This document shows, one piece after another, positions 1 to 7,200 of a stretch of 16,094 nt of DNA (the stretch's first letter is position 1; each line of letters opens with the position of its first letter). A program made the translations under genes and the position numbers. Under the pieces are notes generated by a model. It was not told the DNA's origin, searched no databases, and saw only the letters and a program-made list of their open reading frames with translations. This DNA is from Thermoplasmata archaeon (GTDB taxonomy: Archaea > Thermoplasmatota > Thermoplasmata > Thermoplasmatales > B87-G9), in assembly GCA_003649695.1 (NCBI GenBank), contig QMSR01000008.1:1-16094 (forward strand). Reading direction: 5' to 3'.

Positions 1-2287
1 GAAGGACGCCCTCGCTAAGGTCAGGGGGGCCCCGATATTCACGGACGACGTCGAGATCCCCGACGCCCTCTGGGTCGCGGTCGTGAGGAGTGAAAGACCG
101 CATGCGAGGATCCTCTCTGTGGACACGTCCGCCGCAGAGGAGGTTCCGGGCTTCGTGGGGCTGGTGACGTACGAGGACGTGCCTGGGGAGAACGTGCTTC
201 CGGTGATCAAGGACGACATGCCGGTCCTATCCGAGGGCATCGTCAGGTACGTGGGTGAGCCCATCCTTCTCGTGGTTGCCGAGAGCAGGAAGGCAGCGTA
301 TGAGGCTGCGTCCCGCGTGAGGGTGGAGTACGAGGACTTGCCAGCCGTGTTCGACCCAGTCGAGGCCATGCGCGAGGGCGCCCCCCTGGTGGCGAGGGAG
401 GGTTTCTCCGAGGAAGGTAACATCTTCGTCCACCTGTGGGCCGGGAAAGGGGAACCCGACGAGCTCTTCGGGGAGTGTGCGGTGGTTCATGAGGCCGAAT
501 ACCGCACCCCGATGCAGGAACACCTCTATCTGGAGACCCAGAGCGCCATAGCCGTTCCCACGCCCGACGGTGGCGTGGAGGTCATGGGCTCCATCCAGTG
601 CCCCAGCCAAGACTACGTCCAGGGGATGCTCTCCAGGGTCCTGGGCCTGCCGCTCTCGAAGGTGAGGGTGAAGGCCCTCCCGCTCGGTGGGGGCTTCGGG
701 GGCAAGGAGGAGGTCCCGGGCCTGGTGGCCGCCCACGCAGCCCTCGCCGCGCTAAAGTTCGGCAGGCCGGCCAGGATATCCCTGGAAAGGGAGGAGGATT
801 TCATATCTACGAGCAAGCGGCACCAGGCCATTATGAGGGTCAAGGTAGGCGCCGACGCGGAAGGGAGACTTCTCGCCTTGAAGGCGCAGATAATCCTCGA
901 CGCGGGGGCATACCAGACGCTCTCTCCTGCGGTCCTCTGGAGGGCCATGATCCACATCTTCGGGCCTTACAGGTACAGGGCGGCCTGGGTGGACGCCTAC
1001 GCCGTAGCCACGAACAAGGTTCCCGCCGGTGCCTTCCGGGGCTTCGGCGCCCCCGAGGGTGCCTTCGCCATCGAGATGGCCCTCAACGAGCTGGCGCGCA
1101 AGCTGGGTATGGATCCCTTGGAGCTGAGGAAGAAGAATACTGTTATCGTGGGCGACGAGCTGGGTTTCGGGCAGAGGCTGACCTTCTCCGTCGGGGCGAG
1201 GGACACCGTGCTGGAGGCAGAGAGAATTTCCAACTACCGTGAACTGAGATCGATGAGGGGGGGTGGCAGGCTGAAGGTGGGAATAGGCGTGGCCACGGCC
1301 ATGATGGGCAACGGCCTGGGGGGAAAGGCGGTCCCCCTGGAGAAGGCGACGGCGGTGGTGAGGATGTTCATGGACGGGAGCGTGGAGGTCCTGGTCGGGA
1401 CTACTGAGATGGGGCAGGGCTCGTGGAGCGGCTTTGCGGCGATAGCCTCGGAGATCCTCGGGGTTCCCTACGAGTGGGTAACAGTCGCCGGTGCCGACAC
1501 GGCAATGGGTATTGACTCGGGCCCCACGGTCGCATCCAGGAGCACCGTGTTCCAGGGCAGGGCCGTTCAGATGGCCGCCGAGAAGCTGAGGAGGAGGCTG
1601 GTGGAGCTAGCCTCCGAGCTCCTAGGCACCCGACCGGACGACGTCGAACTCTCCGGAGGCTACGCGTTCTCCAGGGAGGATCCCGACCTGAGGATCGGCA
1701 TCAGGGAGCTGGCCAGCAAGGCCTGGGAGAGGAACCTGAACCTGCAGGCCACCGGCTACGCCTCGATGCCCGACTTCGTATTCTGGGACTACGAGAGGGG
1801 AACCGGGAACGCCTACCCCCAGTACTCGTACGCGACCCACATCACAGTGGTCGAGGTGGACCCCGAGACGGGTGAGGTCCGCGTCAGGGAGGTCTACGCG
1901 GCCTACGACGCGGGTCGGATCATCAACCGGGAGGCTGCCGAGGGTCAGGTGATCGGCGGAACCGTGATGTCCATAGGCTACGCCCTGACCGAGGACCTTA
2001 AGTTAGAGGAGGGTAGGATCCTGAACCCCAACTTCACGGACTACCTCATACCCACCGTGCTGGACGCCCCTGAGCGCACCGTGGTGAGCTTCGTGGAGGA
2101 CCACCCCTCCCCCATAGGGGGGATGGGAGCGAAGGCGCTGGGTGAGCTCCCGATGGTCGTGGCTCCTGCTTCCATCGCGGCGGCCGTCGCCGACGCCCTG
2201 GGAGTGCCCGTGAGGGAGCTCCCCCTGACCCCGGAGGCCGTGTGGAGACTCATGAGCAAAGGTAAAGAATCATCCAATGAAGAATAG
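1..2287 (+). CDS. Xanthine dehydrogenase-family molybdopterin-binding large subunit (5' partial)
   Basis: Catalytic molybdenum-cofactor subunit of a xanthine oxidase-family hydroxylase. The frame is open from base 2, and its first residues (KDALAKVRGAPIFTDD) match the family N-terminus, so only a short piece is missing and the GTG at 83 is internal. Visible motifs are the cofactor loop GGGFGGKEE (686-712), AFRGFGAPE (from 1031), TEMGQG (about 1403-1420) and the GAKALGELP segment with the presumed catalytic Glu (codon 2144-2146). Glu (707-709) and Arg (941-943) match bovine xanthine oxidase Glu802 and Arg880, with the same 78-residue spacing. The Phe of AFRGFG lies 34 residues further on, as Phe914 does. 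This favours a purine-type pocket over a CO dehydrogenase or sulfolobal aldehyde oxidase type, but the substrate is inferred. The FAD and 2Fe-2S subunits are not in the window. The radical SAM gene follows after 2 bases. Confidence 0.93.
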   Translation, partial: KDALAKVRGAPIFTDDVEIPDALWVAVVRSERPHARILSVDTSAAEEVPGFVGLVTYEDVPGENVLPVIKDDMPVLSEGIVRYVGEPILLVVAESRKAAYEAASRVRVEYEDLPAVFDPVEAMREGAPLVAREGFSEEGNIFVHLWAGKGEPDELFGECAVVHEAEYRTPMQEHLYLETQSAIAVPTPDGGVEVMGSIQCPSQDYVQGMLSRVLGLPLSKVRVKALPLGGGFGGKEEVPGLVAAHAALAALKFGRPARISLEREEDFISTSKRHQAIMRVKVGADAEGRLLALKAQIILDAGAYQTLSPAVLWRAMIHIFGPYRYRAAWVDAYAVATNKVPAGAFRGFGAPEGAFAIEMALNELARKLGMDPLELRKKNTVIVGDELGFGQRLTFSVGARDTVLEAERISNYRELRSMRGGGRLKVGIGVATAMMGNGLGGKAVPLEKATAVVRMFMDGSVEVLVGTTEMGQGSWSGFAAIASEILGVPYEWVTVAGADTAMGIDSGPTVASRSTVFQGRAVQMAAEKLRRRLVELASELLGTRPDDVELSGGYAFSREDPDLRIGIRELASKAWERNLNLQATGYASMPDFVFWDYERGTGNAYPQYSYATHITVVEVDPETGEVRVREVYAAYDAGRIINREAAEGQVIGGTVMSIGYALTEDLKLEEGRILNPNFTDYLIPTVLDAPERTVVSFVEDHPSPIGGMGAKALGELPMVVAPASIAAAVADALGVPVRELPLTPEAVWRLMSKGKESSNEE

Positions 2288-2289
2288 GC

Positions 2290-3375
2290 GTGGTTAACTG
2301 GTTCGCGATAAGGCCCGACTGCCGAAAAGCGCTGAAGGACCCCGTGCTCAGGTCCTACTACAAACACTACTTCTCGATCCTGGAAGGGAAAGGGCTGCCA
2401 TACCACATGATCGCTAGGATGGTCCAGGTTGAGCTGCGTGGAGACCTCGACACCCTGTGGGAGGAGCACGGTAGGGCTCTGGGGGAGTTCTGGGATCTCG
2501 TCGAGCGGAATCCCAGGGAATTCAAGCCCGTTGAGCCGAACCTTCTCCAGCTCAAGGCGGAGATAGCGGAGAGGATCCTGAGGGGATGCAGGTTCTGCGA
2601 GTGGAGATGCGGGACCGACAGGACTAGGGAGCCTGGGCGCGTGTGCAGGGCGGGGAAGGACATTGCGGTTTCGACGGCTTTCATCCACCTGGGGGAGGAG
2701 CCGGAGATCAGCCCCTCCTACACCGTCTTCACTCTCGGTTGTAATTTGGCGTGCATACACTGCCAGAACTGGGAAATCAGTACGTGGGCCGAGAAAGGGT
2801 TGATCATCAGCCCCAGTGCCCTGGCCAAGAGCATAGACAGGGCTTGGGGAATGGGGGCAAGGAACGCGAACCTGGTTGGCGGTGAACCAACGATCTGGCT
2901 CCACGCCTGGCTCAGGACCTTCACCGTGGTGAGGGAGCCAATACCGGTGTTCTGGAACTCCAACGGGATCTACAGTCGGGAGGCCATGAGGCTGCTCGAG
3001 GGCTTTGCCGACATAATTAAGATAGACTTCAAGTACGGAAACGACCGCTGCGCGATGAGGATCTCCAGAGCGCCCAGGAACTATATGGAGATCATGGAAA
3101 GGAACCTGAAGCACGCTAGGAGGGTCTCCGAGCCCCTGATAAGGGTCCTCGTGCTCCCCGGACACCTGGAGTGCTGCCTCAGGAACATCCTGAAGAGTAT
3201 CGTGGACTGGACCGGGAGGGACACCAGGGTGAACGTCATGTTCCAGTACTACCCCGCCCACAGGGCGCCGGAAGGTCCATACCCGGAGCTCAAGAGAAGG
3301 CTCTCCTGGGAGGAGATGGAGGAGGCGAGGAAGATGGTCCTCGAATCGGGCCTTCAAAATGTTTTAATAGGATAA
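2290..3375 (+). CDS. PflX-like (COG1313) radical SAM protein
   Basis: Radical SAM iron-sulfur enzyme of 361 aa, resembling PflX and pyruvate formate-lyase activating enzyme relatives. The SAM-cluster motif CxxxCxxC is at C151, C155 and C158 (CNLACIHC). It is preceded by a conserved family cysteine group at C100, C103, C107 and C119. A GGEP motif for SAM binding sits at 197-200, and an IKIDFKYGN segment at about 242-250 is typical of COG1313. The first 95 or so residues, before the first cysteine, are a charged helical-looking extension of unknown role. The start is GTG two bases after the hydroxylase stop, with no strong ribosome-binding site, so translational coupling is likely. No glycyl-radical enzyme is visible nearby. 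The substrate is unknown; activation or maturation of a partner protein is a guess from the family name. Confidence 0.85.
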   Translation: MVNWFAIRPDCRKALKDPVLRSYYKHYFSILEGKGLPYHMIARMVQVELRGDLDTLWEEHGRALGEFWDLVERNPREFKPVEPNLLQLKAEIAERILRGCRFCEWRCGTDRTREPGRVCRAGKDIAVSTAFIHLGEEPEISPSYTVFTLGCNLACIHCQNWEISTWAEKGLIISPSALAKSIDRAWGMGARNANLVGGEPTIWLHAWLRTFTVVREPIPVFWNSNGIYSREAMRLLEGFADIIKIDFKYGNDRCAMRISRAPRNYMEIMERNLKHARRVSEPLIRVLVLPGHLECCLRNILKSIVDWTGRDTRVNVMFQYYPAHRAPEGPYPELKRRLSWEEMEEARKMVLESGLQNVLIG

Positions 3376-3380
3376 TTTTT
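3376..3380 (+). terminator. Oligo-T terminator after the radical SAM gene
   Basis: A TTTTT run directly follows the TAA stop, inside an AT-rich 66-base gap that contrasts sharply with the GC-rich genes around it. Archaeal terminators are typically such T-runs without a hairpin. It separates the hydroxylase/radical SAM unit from the por operon. Confidence 0.55.
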
Positions 3381-3412
3381 AATTATTACATTATATTTAA
3401 ATTCTTATAAGT

Positions 3413-3418
3413 TTTAAA
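3413..3418 (+). promoter_or_regulatory. TATA box of the por operon
   Basis: TTTAAA is centred about 26 bases before the ATG of the gamma subunit. That is the spacing expected if transcription starts at or near the start codon (leaderless mRNA). The purine-containing stretch CTTATAAG just upstream is either part of the BRE or an alternative TATA element. Confidence 0.6.
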
Positions 3419-3441
3419 TTGACAAATTCCATGGAAGTTCG

Positions 3442-3990
3442 ATGTTCGAGATTCGCTTCCACGGGAGAGGCGGACAGGGCGCGGTGACCGGGGCCAACAT
3501 CTTCGCCATTGCGGCCTCCTACGACGGTTACAAGTCCCAGGCGTTTCCCTTCTTCGGCGTGGAGAGGAGGGGTGCGCCCGTCACCGCCTATGCGAGGATC
3601 AGCGAGGGTCCCATAGAGATCAGGAGCTTCATCTACAACCCCGATGCCGTCGTGGTCCTGGACCCCAGCCTCTTGGATGCGGTGAACGTGCTGGAGGGGC
3701 TGAAGGAGAATGGGTACGTGCTCATAAACACGACAAAGAAGCCGGACGAGTTGGGGATCAGCGGCTACCGCCTGGCCACGGTGGATGCCTCGGCCATCGC
3801 GGTGAGGCACGGTCTAGGCACCCCGCAGGCGCCCATCGTGAACACGGCAATCCTCGGAGCCCTAGTTCGCTTCGTGGACATGGTGAAGCTTGAGAGCCTC
3901 CTCAGGGCCATCAGGGAGCACGCGCCCGCCAAGAAGGAGGAGAACGCTAAGGCGGCCGAGGAGGCGTACGGGGAGGTGAGGATATGGTGA
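3442..3990 (+). CDS. porG: Pyruvate:ferredoxin oxidoreductase gamma subunit
   Basis: Gamma subunit (182 aa) of the four-subunit archaeal pyruvate:ferredoxin oxidoreductase, which makes acetyl-CoA, CO2 and reduced ferredoxin in the cytoplasm. The N-terminal signature FHGRGGQGAVTGA (residues 6-18) and the FFGVERRGAPVTAYARIS segment are typical of the catalytic-domain gamma family. The ATG at 3442 is chosen because it begins right at the family N-terminus and lies about 26 bases after the TATA box. An ATG at 3431 is in another frame. As first gene of gamma-delta-alpha-beta it lacks a convincing ribosome-binding site, whereas the three following genes have one. Its last 7 bases overlap the delta gene. 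Confidence 0.95.
   Translation: MFEIRFHGRGGQGAVTGANIFAIAASYDGYKSQAFPFFGVERRGAPVTAYARISEGPIEIRSFIYNPDAVVVLDPSLLDAVNVLEGLKENGYVLINTTKKPDELGISGYRLATVDASAIAVRHGLGTPQAPIVNTAILGALVRFVDMVKLESLLRAIREHAPAKKEENAKAAEEAYGEVRIW
3972..3979 (+). promoter_or_regulatory. Ribosome-binding site of porD
   Basis: GGAGGTGA ends 4 bases before the porD ATG, inside the 3' end of porG. The same octamer precedes porA and porB. Confidence 0.8.
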
Positions 3991-4298
3991 AGAAGGTGAC
4001 GGTCGGGGCCGTCGTCCCCTGGCCGGGGTCGACGGCGGAGAACAAGACCGGGAGCTGGAGGACCCTGAAGCCCGTCATCCACTATGAGAAGTGCATAAGG
4101 TGCGCCATCTGCTGGATGTACTGCCCCGAACCCGCGATCCTGAAGGTGGATCCCGACAAGTACCCTGCCCCCGAGGGTAAGCCAGCCATTGCGAAGTTGC
4201 CGGCCGTGGAGATCGACTACGACTACTGCAAGGGATGCGGGATCTGCGCAGAGGAGTGCCCAGTCAACGCCATCGAGATGGTGGAGGAGGTGAAGTGA
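3984..4298 (+). CDS. porD: Pyruvate:ferredoxin oxidoreductase delta subunit (2[4Fe-4S] ferredoxin)
   Basis: Delta subunit of 104 aa that passes electrons from the TPP enzyme to external ferredoxin. Two 4Fe-4S motifs are complete: C37, C40, C43, C47 (CIRCAICWMYC) and C82, C85, C88, C92 (CKGCGICAEEC). Both are followed by Pro as usual. An N-terminal segment of about 35 residues (PWPGSTAENKTGSWRTLKP) is the usual delta-subunit lead-in. The gene overlaps porG by 7 bases and abuts porA with no spacer, so translation is likely coupled. Confidence 0.95.
   Translation: MVKKVTVGAVVPWPGSTAENKTGSWRTLKPVIHYEKCIRCAICWMYCPEPAILKVDPDKYPAPEGKPAIAKLPAVEIDYDYCKGCGICAEECPVNAIEMVEEVK
4286..4293 (+). promoter_or_regulatory. 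Ribosome-binding site of porA
   Basis: GGAGGTGA lies 5 bases before the porA ATG, at the end of the porD coding region. Confidence 0.8.
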
Positions 4299-5507
4299 AT
4301 GGTGGTCATGACGCTGGAGGGGAACGAGGCCGCGGCCTGGGGTGCCAGGCTCGCCAGGCCGGATGTCATCGCAGCGTACCCGATAACGCCCTCCACCCAC
4401 ATTCCCGAGAGGCTCTCGGAGTGGATCGCCGACGGAATCATGGACTCGGAGATGATCCTCACGGAGAGCGAGCACTCGGCCCTCAGCGCCTGCGTTGGGG
4501 CGTCGGCGACTGGAGCCAGGGTCTTCACGGCCACCGCGAGCCAGGGCCTGGCGCTGATGCATGAGATCCTCCACATCGCGTCCGGCATGAGGCTCCCAAT
4601 TGTCATGGCGATAGGGAACAGGGCCCTGAGCGCCCCCATAAACATCTGGTGCGACCACCAGGACATGATGTCGCAGAGGGACACGGGCTGGATGCAGTTC
4701 TTCGCCGAGAGCAACCAGGAGGCGCTGGACCTGATCCTCATAGCGTACAAAGTGGCGGAGGACAGGAGGGTCCTGCTGCCGGCGATGGTCGGCCTGGACG
4801 CCTTCACCCTCACCCACACCTTCGAGCAGGTGGACGTACCGGAACAGGAGGAGGTGGATCGGTACCTGCCGAAGTACCGCCCGGTGCACGCGTTCCTGGA
4901 CCCCGAGAGGCCCATCACCCAGGGTCCCCTGGGGACGCCGCAGCACTACATGGAGTTCAAGTATGCCCAGTATGAGGCCATGAACAGGGCGAAAGGGGTA
5001 ATCGTGGAGGCCATGGAGGAGTTCGGTAGGGCCTTCGGCAGGGAGTACGCCCCCCTGGTGCCCTTCTCACCCGGCGGGGAGATCGTCCTGGTGACCATGG
5101 GATCCATGTCTGGGACGGCCAGGGTCTTCGTGAGGGGCGCCAGGCAGGAAGGGGAGTCCGTTTCCCATGTCAAAGTCGTGGCCTTCAGGCCCTTCTACCA
5201 TTCCAAACTGGCGGAGCTCCTGGCCGGGGCCAAGGTCGTAGCAGTGGTGGAGAGGGCCTTCTCGTACGGCAGCGTTGGGCCCCTGGCCCAGGACGTGGCC
5301 TACGCCATGCACAGGTACGGTATCAAGGCGAAGCTGGCGAACTTCATCGTAGGGCTCGGCGGCAGGGATGTCACCCTGCGCGACTTCTCGGAGGTCCTGG
5401 AGACGTCGAAGAGGATCCTCAAGGGCGAGGAGGATCCCGGGGTCTTCTGGCTGAACGTCGCAAAAGAGGAGGTCCTGAAGGCGGAGGAGGTGATCTGGAA
5501 TGCCTGA
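4299..5507 (+). CDS. porA: Pyruvate:ferredoxin oxidoreductase alpha subunit
   Basis: Alpha subunit (402 aa) forming, with beta, the thiamine-diphosphate active site. Residues 1-230 form the pyrimidine-binding domain, with YPITPSTHIPE near residue 27, GASATGARVFTATASQGLALMHE, APINIWCDHQDMMSQRDTGWMQF and GLDAFTLTHTFE. These fit pyruvate-type alpha subunits better than 2-oxoglutarate types. The transketolase C-terminal domain follows, with MGSMSGTAR and VVAVVERAFSYGSVGPL. Length is normal for the separate alpha subunit. It begins directly after the porD stop and overlaps porB by 8 bases. A 2-oxoisovalerate specificity is possible but less likely. Confidence 0.93.
   Translation: MVVMTLEGNEAAAWGARLARPDVIAAYPITPSTHIPERLSEWIADGIMDSEMILTESEHSALSACVGASATGARVFTATASQGLALMHEILHIASGMRLPIVMAIGNRALSAPINIWCDHQDMMSQRDTGWMQFFAESNQEALDLILIAYKVAEDRRVLLPAMVGLDAFTLTHTFEQVDVPEQEEVDRYLPKYRPVHAFLDPERPITQGPLGTPQHYMEFKYAQYEAMNRAKGVIVEAMEEFGRAFGREYAPLVPFSPGGEIVLVTMGSMSGTARVFVRGARQEGESVSHVKVVAFRPFYHSKLAELLAGAKVVAVVERAFSYGSVGPLAQDVAYAMHRYGIKAKLANFIVGLGGRDVTLRDFSEVLETSKRILKGEEDPGVFWLNVAKEEVLKAEEVIWNA
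5486..5493 (+). promoter_or_regulatory. Ribosome-binding site of porB
   Basis: GGAGGTGA lies 6 bases before the porB ATG, inside the 3' end of porA. Confidence 0.8.
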
Positions 5508-6405
5508 GGAGTTTGAGCCTATAGCCCCTGGCCATTCCGCATGCGCCGGTTGCGGCTCGACCCAGATCGTCCGCTGGGTCCTGAAGGAGGCAGGCCCGAA
5601 CACCATAGTGGTCAACGCTACGGGCTGCCTTGAGGTCTTCTCGACCACGTACCCATACACCATGTGGAGGGTCCCCTGGCTCCACGTCGCCTTCGAGAAC
5701 GCGGCTGCTGCGGCGAGCGGCGTCGAGGCCGCTCTGAAGAGGATGGGTAAGAAGGCTCACATCATAGCCTTCGGCGGCGACGGCGGAACCGCGGACATAG
5801 GCTTCCAGGCCCTCTCCGGCATGGTGGAGAGGGGCCATGATGTCCTCTACGTCATGTACGACAACGAGGCCTACATGAACACGGGCATCCAGAGGTCATC
5901 CTCGACGCCCCTCCTCGCATGGACCACGACCTCCCCCGCTGGCAAGGTCATCCCGGGCAAGCAGCAGCCCAAGAAGCCCGTGGCGTGGATCATAGCCGCC
6001 CACGGTGCCCCCTACGTGGCGACCGCATCCATTGCATACTTGACGGACCTGAGGAAGAAGGTGAGGACCGCGCTGAGCATCAAAGGACCCAAGTTCATCC
6101 AGGCGATCCAGCCCTGCACCACCGGCTGGCGCTTCGACCCATCACTGACGGTCAAACTCGCGAGGCTGGCTGTGGAGACCTGCTACTTCCCGCTGTGGGA
6201 AATGAGGAACGGGGACCTTAGGACCTTCCGCCTGACCTACATTCCCAAGGAGAAGAAGCCCGTGGAGGAGTTCCTCAGGCCCCAGCGCAGGTTCAGGCAC
6301 GTCCTGCAGAACCCCGACCTCCTCGAGAGGATCCAGAAGTGGGTCGACGAGAACTGGGAGAGGATGCTGAAGCTACACGAGGCAGCTGTAAACCAAAAAT
6401 TATAA
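5500..6405 (+). CDS. porB: Pyruvate:ferredoxin oxidoreductase beta subunit
   Basis: Beta subunit (301 aa), which binds thiamine diphosphate and a 4Fe-4S cluster close to it. Cluster ligands are visible as C15 and C18 (CAGC), C43 (TGCLEV) and C206 (QPCTTGW). The TPP/Mg motif starts at GDGG (93-96) and ends at DNEAYMNTG (121-129). It is followed by QRSSSTPLLAWTTTSPAGK, as in pyruvate/2-oxoacid beta subunits and unlike 2-oxoglutarate enzymes. The ATG overlaps the porA stop. It is the last gene of the operon, and a T-run follows the TAA. Confidence 0.95.
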   Translation: MPEEFEPIAPGHSACAGCGSTQIVRWVLKEAGPNTIVVNATGCLEVFSTTYPYTMWRVPWLHVAFENAAAAASGVEAALKRMGKKAHIIAFGGDGGTADIGFQALSGMVERGHDVLYVMYDNEAYMNTGIQRSSSTPLLAWTTTSPAGKVIPGKQQPKKPVAWIIAAHGAPYVATASIAYLTDLRKKVRTALSIKGPKFIQAIQPCTTGWRFDPSLTVKLARLAVETCYFPLWEMRNGDLRTFRLTYIPKEKKPVEEFLRPQRRFRHVLQNPDLLERIQKWVDENWERMLKLHEAAVNQKL

Positions 6406-6415
6406 TTTATTTTTT
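6394..6415. terminator. Bidirectional terminator between porB and the thioesterase gene
   Basis: The two genes converge with 8 bases between them. On the plus strand a run of six T (6410-6415) follows porB. On the minus strand the A-run at 6395-6399 reads as TTTTT beyond the thioesterase stop, inside the end of porB. Each run can serve as an archaeal T-run terminator for one direction. Confidence 0.5.
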
Positions 6416-6797
6416 ATTCTAATACATGTTTTTCAGGCACCACCGCGAAGAGGGTCCCTTCCATGACGACCCTACCTTCGACGGTTGTCTTCACCAGAAT
6501 CCTGTAGTGGCTGTCCTTCCTCTCCACCACCCTCGCCTCGGCCACCATCCTGTCCCCCACCCTGACCGGCCTGAGGAACCTGATCTCGGCCCTGGCCAGG
6601 ACCACGTTCTCCCGGTTCACCGCGAGCATTGCCGCCAGGTCGGCGACCGCGAAGGTGAAGGCTCCGTGCACGAGCCCCCTATCGTCGACGGCCATCCTCT
6701 CGGTCGCCAGCAGCTCTACCTTCGCCCAGCCTTCTCCGAGCTCCAGAGGCTTTCCCACCAATTCCGGATCGGCCTTCCTATGAGTCCTTATGTCCAT
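6414..6797 (-). CDS. Hotdog-fold thioesterase-like protein (PaaI type)
   Basis: Protein of 127 aa with the hotdog-fold arrangement of PaaI-type acyl-CoA thioesterases. A central helix carries LVHGAFTFAVADLAAMLAVN (about 42-61), with the His-Gly and Ala-Asp residues typical of the family. It is followed by strand segments ARAEIRFLRPVRVGDRMVAEARV. Such proteins usually hydrolyse acyl- or aryl-acyl-CoA esters as cytosolic tetramers. Neither substrate nor partner is indicated here; standing next to an acetyl-CoA-forming operon is suggestive only. The ATG at 6797 has little room upstream (34 bases to the divergent gene), so its mRNA is probably leaderless. Confidence 0.8.
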   Translation of the reverse strand: MDIRTHRKADPELVGKPLELGEGWAKVELLATERMAVDDRGLVHGAFTFAVADLAAMLAVNRENVVLARAEIRFLRPVRVGDRMVAEARVVERKDSHYRILVKTTVEGRVVMEGTLFAVVPEKHVLE

Positions 6798-6817
6798 ATC
6801 TTTTTCAACAATCAGAT

Positions 6818-6823
6818 AATATC
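6818..6823 (-). promoter_or_regulatory. TATA-like element for the thioesterase gene
   Basis: On the minus strand this reads GATATT, within an AT-rich 34-base divergent gap, and lies about 24 bases before the ATG. No equally clear box is seen for the plus-strand membrane protein; a T-rich stretch at 6801-6805 is the only candidate. Confidence 0.35.
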
Positions 6824-6831
6824 AATAATAA

Positions 6832-7200
6832 ATGTCCCTTCTCCTCGACCTGATCGGCTACTTCATCGGCTATCTCATCCTGACGCTGGCCGTTTACATC
6901 ACCACAGTCGTCCTCCGCTTTCGCAAGAGATCCATATTGAGGGCGTTACTGGTTGCCCTCATCCTCGAGATAAGCGCCTTCCTGACGATCATTCCCATCC
7001 TGGGGCTCATCCTCGCCCTATTCGTATCTTTGCTGGCCATCAAAGCGGTCTACGAGGAAGGGTGGCTTAAGTCCATTGCCGCTCTCATCATCAGCTTCAT
7101 CGTCCTGATCCTGCTCGCTGTAGTCTTACAAATTTTAGGCCTCCTGAGCAGGACTATTTTCCTATTCCGAGCTCCCTTGCCCTCCTCAGGACCGCCCTGA
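6832..7200 (+). CDS. Small polytopic membrane protein, unknown function
   Basis: Protein of 122 aa made mostly of hydrophobic residues. Likely membrane segments are about 5-27, 38-56, 57-73 and 81-104, joined by a basic loop RFRKR (29-33) that should face the cytoplasm. The C-terminal tail is proline-rich. No family is recognised. The stop lies 47 bases inside the 3' end of the convergent amidohydrolase gene. The hydrophobic pattern and the start next to a short AT-rich divergent gap support a real gene. Confidence 0.65.
   Translation: MSLLLDLIGYFIGYLILTLAVYITTVVLRFRKRSILRALLVALILEISAFLTIIPILGLILALFVSLLAIKAVYEEGWLKSIAALIISFIVLILLAVVLQILGLLSRTIFLFRAPLPSSGPP

Noticed and set aside
83..85. GTG at 83 as the start of the molybdenum hydroxylase
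   Set aside because: The same frame upstream to base 2 encodes the conserved N-terminal residues of the family, so the gene runs in from outside the window.
598..1242. 214-codon plus-strand frame inside the hydroxylase gene
   Set aside because: It is an out-of-frame reading within conserved molybdopterin-binding motifs. Its composition is Gly/Arg/Pro-rich and shows no family features.
2041..3357. 438-codon minus-strand open frame across the radical SAM gene
   Set aside because: It is antisense to a protein with clear cysteine motifs. Its translation is rich in Pro, His and Arg with no recognisable domain, which is typical of GC-rich shadow frames.
3431..3433. ATG at 3431 as an alternative start for porG
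   Set aside because: It is in a different frame from the gamma subunit and leads to no recognisable protein.
3765..4946. 393-codon minus-strand open frame across porG, porD and porA
   Set aside because: It lies antisense to three well-identified subunits, has a low-complexity Arg/His/Leu-rich composition and no ribosome-binding or promoter signal.
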